A stretch of 5,372 bases of DNA from Brevibacillus sp. (lineage in GTDB: Bacteria; Bacillota; Bacilli; Brevibacillales; Brevibacillaceae), in contig JARDZO010000332.1 of NCBI GenBank assembly GCA_029240815.1, positions 1 through 5,372 of the forward strand, written 5' to 3'. The notes beneath the pieces were generated by a model, which was given only the letters and a program-made list of their open reading frames with translations, did no database searches and had not been told where the DNA came from. Made by a program: the position numbers and the translations under genes. Positions 1 to 5,278 of this stretch are shown here, one piece after another (the first letter of the stretch is position 1; each line of letters begins with the position of its first letter).

Positions 1-723
1 CTGGGCATTTTCCGAGAGCTTGTTTACCTGTAGCAGCTCGGTCATCGGAATCCTGTGATCAATCGAAATCGTCCAGGGAGTATCGCCTTGCTTGACTTGG
101 TATCGAGTGTTTTCTACCCAAGGCTTTGTTGCATCTTTTACAGGTGCAGCGGTATCCTTTTCTATTTGGCCTCCTGTTTGATTGGAAGCTTGTCCAGTCG
201 TTTTCGGGATGAGTAACTTTTGACCGATTAGAAGCTCGGTAGAACTCAATTGATTGGCATCTAGAATGGACTGGATGGACACATTGTAACTGCTGGCAAT
301 TTTCCAGAGAACGTCGCCGCTTTTTACGGTGTATGTGTTGTCCGTAGCTGTTGATGTTGTCGGTACCAGGATTTTTTCACCGACGAAGAGATCGTAGGAT
401 GTGCGTTGATTGATTTCCATGATAGTGGAAATCGTGGTTTGATGGTCAGCCGCGATTTTCCAAAGAACATCGCCTGACTTAACCGTGTAGATTACAGAAC
501 GGGGAGGTATGTACAGGGATTGACCGGATTGGATCATGTCTGTCGTCAAATGATTGGCGATTTTCAATTGTGCTACAGGAACTTGATAGCGATACGCCAA
601 ATTGCCCAACGTATCTCCAGGTGCTACAGAAATGGACTGTGCAAAAGCAGACGTGGCAGGGAGCAGTAAAGCGATTAGTGAAGTTTGCGCAGCTAGACGT
701 TTCCATCGTGTTGTTCGGAACAT
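1..723 (-). CDS. Exported LysM-repeat cell-wall-binding protein (C-terminus beyond window)
   Basis: This reading frame is open from an ATG at 723 down to the window edge, giving 241 residues with no stop, so the gene is partial. A signal peptide is clear: a basic start (MFRTTRWKR), a hydrophobic core near residues 14-22 and an AFA|QS cleavage site near 28/29. LysM repeats follow at about 30-73, 78-121 and 129-173. Repeats 2 and 3 share the signature YTVKSGDVLWKIA, and each repeat ends in an IP or VP pair. A Gln/Thr/Lys-rich linker (about 174-206) leads to a fourth repeat (YQVKQGDTPWTIS) that the edge cuts. LysM modules bind N-acetylglucosamine glycans, so the product should sit in the cell wall or spore cortex. 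Any catalytic domain (for example a SleB, NlpC/P60 or M23 type) would lie in the unseen part. The start is supported by GAGGAGG four nt upstream. I found no convincing sigma-A promoter. The LysM identity is certain; the exact role is unknown. Confidence 0.95.
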   Translation of the reverse strand, partial: MFRTTRWKRLAAQTSLIALLLPATSAFAQSISVAPGDTLGNLAYRYQVPVAQLKIANHLTTDMIQSGQSLYIPPRSVIYTVKSGDVLWKIAADHQTTISTIMEINQRTSYDLFVGEKILVPTTSTATDNTYTVKSGDVLWKIASSYNVSIQSILDANQLSSTELLIGQKLLIPKTTGQASNQTGGQIEKDTAAPVKDATKPWVENTRYQVKQGDTPWTISIDHRIPMTELLQVNKLSENAQ

Positions 724-924
724 GAAAGCCTCCTCGATGCAGTAGCGTGATGTTTTTTGAATGTTTCTACTATCATTGTAAACAGTAGAGCTATCCGCTT
801 TCATTAGGTAAATAAGCACTTACATGGACATGTTTTCCATTGTGAGTCAGGAGACTCCCTTTTACGAAATGCTTTTTCTATCTATCGTAGGAGAAGAAAA
901 ATCCGAAAGAAGGTGTACGGACAC

Positions 925-971
925 AAAAATAGCGTGGGTTGCGGCAGATTCATCATGCCACTTCCACGCTA
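925..971 (-). terminator. Rho-independent terminator of the 48-residue gene
   Basis: Read on the minus strand, an 8-bp outer stem (TAGCGTGG with CCACGCTA) encloses a second 6-bp stem (GTGGCA with TGCCGC, one G-U pair) across a small internal loop, with a 9-nt apical loop. TTTTT follows directly. It starts 24 bases past the stop codon of the small minus-strand gene and precedes the LysM gene, so the two are probably separate transcripts. The plus strand shows no T-tract after the stem, so it acts in one direction. Confidence 0.85.
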
Positions 972-994
972 CTGAAAACAAAATAAGTGAAATG

Positions 995-1141
995 TCACCC
1001 GTTGTACACCTCATTTAGGTATGCGACGTCCGATCGGTTAATGGGAGGGGTACTTTTGCTCATTTTTGCAAGTTCAGATTGCAGTCGTTTCAGTTCTGCC
1101 TCCATCTTGGTGATTTTGTCTTGCATGGCTTGTGTAGTCAT
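995..1141 (-). CDS. Small 48-residue coiled-coil-type protein, function unknown
   Basis: An ATG at 1141 opens a 48-codon frame ending in TGA at 995-997. The start is supported by GAGGAG nine nt upstream. The product begins MTTQAMQDKITKMEAELKR and ends AYLNEVYNG. Residues 6-28 have leucine, isoleucine and methionine spaced in a heptad-like way among charged residues (KITKMEAELKRLQSELAKM), which predicts a short amphipathic helix or coiled coil. A Ser/Thr/Pro hinge (about 28-33) and a polar tail follow. There is no signal peptide, membrane segment or cysteine. It looks like a small cytosolic protein that oligomerises or docks on a partner. It has its own promoter (1182-1210) and terminator (925-971), and a cre-like site lies just upstream, so carbon-catabolite control is possible. 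I do not recognise the family. The full set of expression signals is the main argument that it is a real gene. Confidence 0.75.
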   Translation of the reverse strand: MTTQAMQDKITKMEAELKRLQSELAKMSKSTPPINRSDVAYLNEVYNG

Positions 1142-1181
1142 GGTTGCTCTCTCCTCGTTGTTTTGTTTAAATTTACTGACA

Positions 1182-1210
1182 ATTCTAACGAAAAGGTCTT
1201 ACGATGTAAA
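1182..1210 (-). promoter_or_regulatory. Sigma-A promoter of the 48-residue gene
   Basis: Read on the minus strand, TTTACA (-35, 1205-1210) and TAGAAT (-10, 1182-1187) are separated by exactly 17 bp. Each hexamer matches the consensus at five of six positions. Transcription would start near 1175, leaving a leader of about 34 nt that contains the GAGGAG ribosome binding site. Confidence 0.7.
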
Positions 1211-1225
1211 GAGCCTATTAATGGA

Positions 1226-1239
1226 TGTAAGCGCTTTAA
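1226..1239. promoter_or_regulatory. Candidate CcpA cre site
   Basis: TGTAAGCGCTTTAA matches the Bacillus cre consensus TGWAANCGNTNWCA at 13 of 14 positions, and its reverse complement scores equally well around the central AGCGCT palindrome. It lies about 16 bp upstream of the -35 of the minus-strand promoter, centred near -57 from the predicted start. Upstream positions of this kind are used for CcpA activation, whereas repression sites usually overlap or follow the promoter. It is more than 115 bp upstream of the desulfurase promoter, so an effect there is less likely. The match is seen in the sequence; the function is inferred. Confidence 0.5.
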
Positions 1240-1253
1240 GTATGAATAGTGTG

Positions 1254-1267
1254 TGAACGAACGTTCA
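1254..1267. promoter_or_regulatory. Candidate LexA (DinR) SOS-box-like palindrome
   Basis: TGAACGAACGTTCA contains the GAAC-N4-GTTC core of the Gram-positive LexA/DinR operator, but has T and A where the consensus has C and G outside the core. It lies between the divergent small gene and the desulfurase operon. It is about 80 bp upstream of the small gene's start site and about 100 bp upstream of the operon's, which is far for repression by a bound dimer. No SOS gene is adjacent. It may be a chance palindrome. Confidence 0.25.
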
Positions 1268-1356
1268 GAACTGGTCAATGATGGCTATTTTGGCTGGTAA
1301 AGTGGGGAAAATAGAGGGGAAAGAGTGCTTTGCGCTGTATGTTCGAGGAACAGTCG

Positions 1357-1365
1357 TGTTATGAT
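1357..1365 (+). promoter_or_regulatory. Extended -10 promoter of the desulfurase-thiI operon
   Basis: TGTTATGAT is a TGn-extended -10 element with hexamer TATGAT at 1360-1365. No good TTGACA-like hexamer lies 16-18 bp upstream, which fits a promoter that relies on the extended -10. The start would fall near 1372, giving a leader of about 39 nt. No riboswitch fits in so short a leader. Confidence 0.55.
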
Positions 1366-1378
1366 GTAGCGTAGACAT

Positions 1379-1403
1379 AGGGCACCTCGCCCTCAGGAAG
1401 GTG
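1379..1403 (+). promoter_or_regulatory. Leader with two mutually exclusive small hairpins over the RBS
   Basis: Directly upstream of the GTG start, AGGGC (1379-1383) can pair with GCCCT (1389-1393), leaving the ribosome binding site (AGGAAGGTG, 1395-1403) free. Alternatively CACCT (1383-1387) can pair with AGGTG (1399-1403) and bury it. The two pairings share bases and cannot coexist. Both stems are only 5 bp, so a regulatory role is speculative. The ribosome binding site itself is well placed, seven nt before the GTG, and settles the start. Confidence 0.35.
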
Positions 1404-1410
1404 TGGACCA

Positions 1411-2571
1411 GTGATTTACTTGGATAACAGTGCTACGACTCGTCCTCATCCCCAAGTGGTTGAGACAATGAGACGCGCAATGGAAAGCTATTATGGCAAC
1501 CCCTCTTCCCTCCATCATAAAGGGGTAGAGGCAGAAACGGTTTTGAAGCAGGCGCGTGAGGTAGCAGCAAAGTACCTGGGATGTAAGGCTGGGGAAATCA
1601 TTTTTACCTCCGGTGGTACGGAAAGTAATAATACGGCGATCAAAGGCGTTGCCTTTCAATATCAGAACCGCGGGAAGCATATCATTACGACCCAGGTAGA
1701 GCATCCGGCTGTATACGATGTATGCAAGCAATTGGAGAGCCTGGGATTCTCGACGACGTATGTACCAGTCGATCGGGATGGACGTGTCTCGCTTGAGGAC
1801 GTCAAAAAAGCGATGCGACCTGATACCATTCTCGTCTCAGTCATGCACGTAAATAATGAGCTGGGCACGATTCAACCTGTCGAGGAGATTGGTCAATGGC
1901 TCAAGCAATTTCCAAAAGTCCTCTTTCATGTGGATGCCGTGCAAGCCATCGGCAAGGTACCACTTCGCCTCAAAGATTCCGGCATCGATCTGTTGAGCGT
2001 GTCAGCCCACAAGTTTTATGGGCCTCGCGGTGTAGGGATTTTGTATAAACGCGAGGGGCTGATTATTCATCCACTGATGATGGGTGGAGGGCAAGAAGGC
2101 GGTGTCCGATCGGGTACAGAAAATTTGCCAGCGATTGCGGGTCTTGCCAAGGCGATCCGTATGCTAGAAGAGATGGGTTCGGTTGAAAGCATTCGCCTGC
2201 AAACAATGCTGAGGCAATTACGGGAGGGGATCTCATCCATTGAAGGTTGTATGATTAATACTCCTGAGACCGGAGCGGCCCCGCATATTATGAACATTTC
2301 TGTGCCGGGCGTAAAGGCAGAAGTGTTGCTGCACGCTTTGGAAGAGCGTGGCTTTTTGGTTTCTACCAAGTCGGCTTGTTCCTCCAAGGCAAACGAACCG
2401 AGCCGTGTGCTTACTTCAGTAGGCATCGAACGTGACTGTGCGCTGTCATCCCTTCGTATTAGCCTGGGCCGGGAAAATACAAAAGAAGACATCAATCAGT
2501 TCCTCGTAGCACTTAAGGCGTGCGTCAGCAGCTTGCGAACGCAAATGAAATCAAAAAGCGTAACCAGATAA
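1411..2571 (+). CDS. nifZ: Cysteine desulfurase (NifS/IscS-like, NifZ type) paired with ThiI
   Basis: This 386-residue protein is a fold-type I PLP enzyme that converts L-cysteine to alanine and leaves a persulfide on an active-site cysteine. Visible landmarks are the N-terminal YLDNSATT, GGTESNN at 68-74 (phosphate binding), H98 in EHPA (stacks on PLP), N148/N149 in HVNNE, D175 and Q178 in HVDAVQ, K201 in SAHKFYG (Schiff-base lysine), RSGTEN at 233-238, and the catalytic C323 in SACSS. The long loop around C323 marks the group I (IscS/NifS) type rather than SufS. Length is normal for the family. The start is GTG with an AGGAAGGTG ribosome binding site; an upstream start would lack one. It opens the operon and ends 11 nt before thiI, whose RBS overlaps its stop codon. 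As in B. subtilis nifZ-thiI, it probably supplies sulfur specifically for tRNA 4-thiouridine. The family is certain; the nifZ symbol rests on gene order, and iscS-like is the alternative label. Confidence 0.95.
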   Translation: MIYLDNSATTRPHPQVVETMRRAMESYYGNPSSLHHKGVEAETVLKQAREVAAKYLGCKAGEIIFTSGGTESNNTAIKGVAFQYQNRGKHIITTQVEHPAVYDVCKQLESLGFSTTYVPVDRDGRVSLEDVKKAMRPDTILVSVMHVNNELGTIQPVEEIGQWLKQFPKVLFHVDAVQAIGKVPLRLKDSGIDLLSVSAHKFYGPRGVGILYKREGLIIHPLMMGGGQEGGVRSGTENLPAIAGLAKAIRMLEEMGSVESIRLQTMLRQLREGISSIEGCMINTPETGAAPHIMNISVPGVKAEVLLHALEERGFLVSTKSACSSKANEPSRVLTSVGIERDCALSSLRISLGRENTKEDINQFLVALKACVSSLRTQMKSKSVTR

Positions 2572-2582
2572 AGGAGACGATC

Positions 2583-3782
2583 ATGAACTACGATGTTATT
2601 TTGATCCGCTATGGAGAATTGGCTCTAAAAGGCAAGAATCGCGATATGTTTGAAGAAACGTTGATGCGCAGCGTAAAAAGCGTCTTGCGTTCCTTCTATA
2701 AAGTAAAGGTGCGTCGCAATTACGGTCGGATGTATGTGGAATTGCACGGAGAAGATGCTTACGAGGTTATGGATCGACTCAAGCGTGTATTCGGGATTTC
2801 CTCGATTAGCCCGACCATTCACGTAGATCCGGACATTGAGAACATCAAGGAACGCTCACTGGAGCTGATTCGCCAGATGAATCCGCAGCCACGTACGTTC
2901 CGTGTAGTAACTCGTCGTGCTGACAAGCGCTATCCGATTCCTTCTATGGAAGTCAATCGGATGGTCGGAACCCATATTTTGCGTGCCATCCCAGCAATCA
3001 AAGTAGATGTGCATGAGCCAGAAGCAATCGTGAACATTGAGATTCGCACAGAAGGTACGTATGTCAGCTGTGAAACGATCCCAGGCCCAGGTGGTTTGCC
3101 GGTAGGTGTGAGCGGAAAAGTTCTCTTGTTGCTTTCCGGCGGGATCGACAGCCCGGTTGCTGGCTGGATGATGATGAAGCGCGGGGTTACACTCGAAGCT
3201 ATTCACTTCCACAGCTATCCGTATACGAGCGAACGCTCCTTGGAAAAAGTACGAGATCTAGCGCAAAAGCTGACAAAGTGGGGGGGAACTGTACGTCTCC
3301 ACGTAGTACCGTTTACAGAGATTCAGACAGCGATTCGCGACAAATGCCCGGAAGATTACCTGATTACGATCATGCGCCGATTTATGATGCGCATTTCTGA
3401 GAAGGTTGCAGCAAATACAAAAGCATTGGCACTAGCGACGGGTGAAAGTCTGGGTCAAGTAGCTTCGCAAACCCTCGAAAGCATGGATACGATTAATAAG
3501 GTCATATCGATCCCTATGCTGCGTCCGCTAATTGGGATGGACAAGATCGAGATTACGGACATTTCGCGCAAGATTGATACGTATGAGCTCTCTATCTTGC
3601 CTTATGAAGATTGCTGCACAGTCTTCACGCCGAAAAATCCAGTGACTCGTCCTAAGGCTTATTTGGCGGAAAAATTCGAAACGGCGCTGGACGTAGATGC
3701 CTTGGTAGAAGACGCAGTAAATCGCACGGTTATCGAAGAAATCACAACGAAACCGCGGGAAGTCGTCTCGGATTTGTTCTAA
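2583..3782 (+). CDS. thiI: tRNA 4-thiouridine sulfurtransferase ThiI (rhodanese-less form)
   Basis: ThiI uses ATP to activate U8 of tRNA and replaces its oxygen with sulfur, giving s4U. In some bacteria it also serves thiamine thiazole synthesis. The 399-residue product has an N-terminal ferredoxin-like domain (about 1-60, with RYGELALKGKNR), a THUMP RNA-binding domain (about 61-165) and a PP-loop ATPase domain (about 175-380) with SGGIDSP at 185-191. An EDCC pair (C344, C345) near the end probably holds the conserved sulfur-handling cysteine. The protein stops where the E. coli enzyme (482 residues) continues into a rhodanese domain. This is the normal Bacillus form, not a truncation. I chose ATG 2583 over an in-frame upstream ATG at 2520 because AAAGGAG (2570-2576) sits six nt before it and ThiI homologues begin at this point. 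The upstream ATG would lie inside the desulfurase gene. The RBS overlaps the desulfurase stop, which suggests translational coupling. Confidence 0.97.
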   Translation: MNYDVILIRYGELALKGKNRDMFEETLMRSVKSVLRSFYKVKVRRNYGRMYVELHGEDAYEVMDRLKRVFGISSISPTIHVDPDIENIKERSLELIRQMNPQPRTFRVVTRRADKRYPIPSMEVNRMVGTHILRAIPAIKVDVHEPEAIVNIEIRTEGTYVSCETIPGPGGLPVGVSGKVLLLLSGGIDSPVAGWMMMKRGVTLEAIHFHSYPYTSERSLEKVRDLAQKLTKWGGTVRLHVVPFTEIQTAIRDKCPEDYLITIMRRFMMRISEKVAANTKALALATGESLGQVASQTLESMDTINKVISIPMLRPLIGMDKIEITDISRKIDTYELSILPYEDCCTVFTPKNPVTRPKAYLAEKFETALDVDALVEDAVNRTVIEEITTKPREVVSDLF

Positions 3783-3815
3783 GACAGGCAAAGGCTAGAC
3801 GGGGGAGGAAGAGCC

Positions 3816-4592
3816 ATGATTATTCGGTTTGAACGAAACGGTAAGGTGAAGCACGGGTGGATGGTAGAAGCAGATCGCAAGGTGCGTGTGATCGAAGGGG
3901 ATATCTACAAGGTTCAAACCGCGAAGCCCATTATGACGGGATTGGAGATTCCGCTGGACGAGGTTACGCTCCAAGCACCCAGCGCTCCCAGCAAAGTCGT
4001 TTGCATCGGAGTCAACTACCCGGATCATGCTTCTGAGATGAACATAGAGCTGCCAAAGGAACCATTGATGTTCCTCAAGCCTTCCACGACTGTCGTTGGA
4101 CCAGGAGAGCCGATTGTCTATCCTAAAAAGACGCAAAGCCTTCATTATGAAGGGGAACTGGCCATTGTAATCAAAAAGCAAGCCAAAAAGGTCAAGGCAG
4201 AGGATGCAGAAGAGTACATTCTCGGCTTTACGTGCGCGATTGACGTGACTGCTCGGGATCTGCAAATGAGCGATGGCCAATGGACGCGTGCCAAAGGGTT
4301 TGATACCTTTTGCCCGCTTGGTCCAGCGATTGCAGCCAAATTGGATTACAATGATCTGCGTATTGTGACCCGTGTCAACGGAGAAGTACGGCAGGATGCG
4401 AGTACGAGTCAGATGGTGTTTAGCATTCCGCAGCTCGTGGAGGCTGTTTCAGCTGTTATGACCCTCCTTCCTGGCGATGTGATCCTCACGGGTACGCCGG
4501 CCGGTGTGGGTGAGCTGCAGCCTGGGGATGAGATATCCGTTACCATCGAAGAGATTGGTACGCTTGTTACACGGGTAGTCGCAGAAGAATAG
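3816..4592 (+). CDS. Fumarylacetoacetate hydrolase (FAH) family protein
   Basis: This 258-residue protein belongs to the FAH superfamily of Mg2+/Mn2+-dependent enzymes that cleave or isomerise C-C bonds in 2-oxo acids. Members include acylpyruvases, oxaloacetate decarboxylases and the HpaG-type isomerase. A short N-terminal region (about 1-55) precedes the catalytic fold. Landmarks are GVNYPDHASE at 65-74, the metal ligands E112 and E114 in YEGELA, D143 in IDVTARD, K160 in KGFDTFCPLGP, and GTPAGVG at 226-232. Length is typical of the single-domain bacterial members. The ATG has a strong GGGGGAGGA ribosome binding site seven nt upstream. It follows thiI by 33 nt with no terminator between, and a strong terminator lies 27 nt after its stop, so it is the last gene of the operon. 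No other aromatic-catabolism gene is nearby, so the substrate cannot be assigned; general 2-oxo-acid housekeeping is a guess. Confidence 0.93.
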   Translation: MIIRFERNGKVKHGWMVEADRKVRVIEGDIYKVQTAKPIMTGLEIPLDEVTLQAPSAPSKVVCIGVNYPDHASEMNIELPKEPLMFLKPSTTVVGPGEPIVYPKKTQSLHYEGELAIVIKKQAKKVKAEDAEEYILGFTCAIDVTARDLQMSDGQWTRAKGFDTFCPLGPAIAAKLDYNDLRIVTRVNGEVRQDASTSQMVFSIPQLVEAVSAVMTLLPGDVILTGTPAGVGELQPGDEISVTIEEIGTLVTRVVAEE

Positions 4593-4619
4593 TCGGTCGT
4601 ATCTATGGTTGAAAAGAGG

Positions 4620-4657
4620 CCAAGCCCCCTCGGTGAATGAGGGGGCTTGGTTTTTTT
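4620..4657 (+). terminator. Strong intrinsic terminator of the operon
   Basis: A perfect 12-bp GC-rich stem (CCAAGCCCCCTC with GAGGGGGCTTGG) has a 7-nt loop and is followed by seven T residues. It starts 27 nt after the FAH-family stop. On the minus strand the stem is followed by CCTCTTTTC, a weaker U-tract, so it may also end the convergent gene at 4676-4957. Confidence 0.97.
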
Positions 4658-4675
4658 ATCAATCGTAGTCCGAGA

Positions 4676-4957
4676 TTATTCTCTTTCATCTGGATCATCG
4701 TGGATCGGATGAGCAGATGGATCTTGACGAGGCAGGTCTTGATGCATATTTCGGGTCTCATAGGTAAAGCGAGTCGTCGTTGAATGCTGCCCTGGTTCCC
4801 AGTCTTGAGATTTTCCTAGTCGTTCTCGATTGGTGGATGAACCGTATGGCCCTTCAGGAAATTCCTCCTGAAGAATTTCGTTTCGCTGAGATTCTACAGT
4901 GGATAGCTCGCTATATTGTTCGTTTTCGTACTCTTTATAGGTTGGTTTCGGATCCAT
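4676..4957 (-). CDS. 93-residue hydrophilic, probably disordered protein, function unknown
   Basis: An ATG at 4957 opens a frame of 93 codons ending in TAA at 4676-4678. The protein is very polar, rich in Glu, Gln, Ser, Thr, Pro and Arg, with no cysteine, membrane segment or signal peptide. It opens MDPKPTYKEYENEQYSE, has a central EEFPEGPYGSS segment, and ends in a His/Asp/Pro-rich tail (SAHPIHDDPDERE). Such composition suggests an intrinsically disordered cytosolic or spore-associated protein, but that is inference. The ribosome binding site is moderate: GGTGG lies seven nt upstream and AAAAAGGA further out. The frame could reach back only eighteen codons before a stop and offers no ATG, GTG or TTG there, so this start is preferred. 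It is convergent with the FAH-family gene and divergent from the rrn promoters. I saw no clear sigma-A promoter, so a sporulation sigma factor is possible. I do not recognise a named family. Confidence 0.75.
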   Translation of the reverse strand: MDPKPTYKEYENEQYSELSTVESQRNEILQEEFPEGPYGSSTNRERLGKSQDWEPGQHSTTTRFTYETRNMHQDLPRQDPSAHPIHDDPDERE

Positions 4958-5049
4958 GGGTGAGCCACCGTCCTTTTTCGTTGAAGTAAGGGGAATTTTT
5001 GTCTATGGGATAGTGTGAAAAAAAAGAGGCCCTCCTATTCGTTTTTTTA

Positions 5050-5078
5050 TTGACATCTTATGTTTTTTCACTTATATT
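5050..5078 (+). promoter_or_regulatory. rrn operon promoter P1
   Basis: A perfect TTGACA (5050-5055) and TATATT (5073-5078) are separated by the optimal 17 bp. The upstream 30 bp hold an A8 tract and a T7 tract that could act as an UP element for the RNA polymerase alpha subunit. It is the most consensus-like promoter in the window and the first of three pointing at the 16S gene. Confidence 0.88.
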
Positions 5079-5142
5079 TAATTTCTGCCACGGAACATTG
5101 TGTTTGATTAAAAAAACCTTGGCAAAAAAGATTGAAAATCAC

Positions 5143-5172
5143 TTGACTCTCTTAGCGGAAATTTGTTATATT
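5143..5172 (+). promoter_or_regulatory. rrn operon promoter P2
   Basis: TTGACT (5143-5148) and TATATT (5167-5172) are separated by 18 bp. A-rich DNA lies upstream (5109-5139), suited to alpha-subunit contact. The predicted start is near G5180. Strong Bacillus rrn promoters commonly start with G and respond to the GTP level, and a G start here would fit, though the exact base is an estimate. Confidence 0.8.
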
Positions 5173-5180
5173 AGTACTTG

Positions 5181-5194
5181 TCGCCACTGAGCGA
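5181..5194 (+). promoter_or_regulatory. Start-proximal hairpin of the P2 transcript
   Basis: TCGC (5181-5184) can pair with GCGA (5191-5194) around a 6-nt loop, one or two nt after the predicted P2 start. A related hairpin lies after P3. The stem is short, so this is a weak call on its own; recurrence is the argument for it. Confidence 0.4.
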
Positions 5195-5216
5195 TAAAGA
5201 TGATCAAAAAAACCTC

Positions 5217-5246
5217 TTGCAAAAATCGGATCTGATGTGATATGAT
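5217..5246 (+). promoter_or_regulatory. rrn operon promoter P3 with extended -10
   Basis: TTGCAA (5217-5222) and TATGAT (5241-5246) are separated by 18 bp, with TG at 5238-5239 making an extended -10 that may offset the weaker -35. The predicted start is near G5252 or G5253, about 105 nt upstream of the mature 16S end. Confidence 0.75.
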
Positions 5247-5251
5247 GAAGA

Positions 5252-5273
5252 GGTCGCCTATTGGGCGAATAAC
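5252..5273 (+). promoter_or_regulatory. Start-proximal hairpin of the P3 transcript
   Basis: TCGCC (5254-5258) pairs with GGCGA (5264-5268) around a 5-nt loop. GG and CC flanking bases could add pairs across a small bulge. It begins at the predicted transcription start and so would cap the 5' end of the P3 pre-rRNA. Confidence 0.45.
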
Positions 5274-5278
5274 CAAAA

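Larger units (their letters stand above)
5106..5276 (+). repeat. Degenerate tandem duplication of an rrn promoter unit (about 96-bp period)
   Basis: GAT(T/C)AAAAAAACCT occurs at 5106-5119 and again at 5202-5215, each followed closely by a CAAAAA run. About 74 nt after the first copy comes GTCGCC-ACTGA-GCGA, and about 50 nt after the second comes GTCGCC-TATTGG-GCGA. The order (A-tract block, promoter, hairpin) is the same in both copies. This suggests that P2 and P3 arose by duplication and then diverged, with indels in the spacers. Confidence 0.55.

Noticed and set aside
724..924. Search for a sigma-A promoter and WalR boxes upstream of the LysM gene
   Set aside because: A TACAAT (-10, minus strand, 775-780) has no matching -35, and no TGTWAH-N5-TGTWAH pair is present. 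Nothing here can be supported.
824..1018. 64-codon plus-strand ORF (MDMFSIVSQETPF...)
   Set aside because: It has no ribosome binding site and runs through the minus-strand terminator hairpin and into the small minus-strand gene. The composition is not protein-like.
987..1256. 89-codon plus-strand ORF with a hydrophobic stretch
   Set aside because: It is the antisense shadow of the 48-residue gene and its promoter. The hydrophobic run comes from the complement of charged helical codons, and there is no ribosome binding site.
1281..1364. Possible 27- or 28-residue plus-strand peptide ending in TGA inside the -10 element
   Set aside because: It has no ribosome binding site or promoter of its own and overlaps the operon promoter.
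2520..2582. Upstream ATG giving ThiI 21 extra residues
   Set aside because: It lies inside the desulfurase gene with no ribosome binding site. ATG 2583 has AAAGGAG at the right distance and matches the family N-terminus.
3280..3286. Run of seven G in thiI, a possible phase-variation or frameshift site
   Set aside because: The frame is intact across it (Trp-Gly-Gly), the residues fit a normal ThiI, and a single short run in a housekeeping gene is not enough evidence.
4780..4989. 69-codon plus-strand ORF opposite the 93-residue gene
   Set aside because: It has no ribosome binding site and no promoter, and it runs toward the rrn promoters. The minus-strand frame has a better start and the expected convergent terminator.
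5019..5048. A8 tract, GAGGCCCTC and T7 tract that look like a terminator
   Set aside because: The palindrome centre leaves a loop of only one to three nt and a stem of about three bp, so it would not fold stably. It is better read as A/T-tract UP-element DNA for P1.
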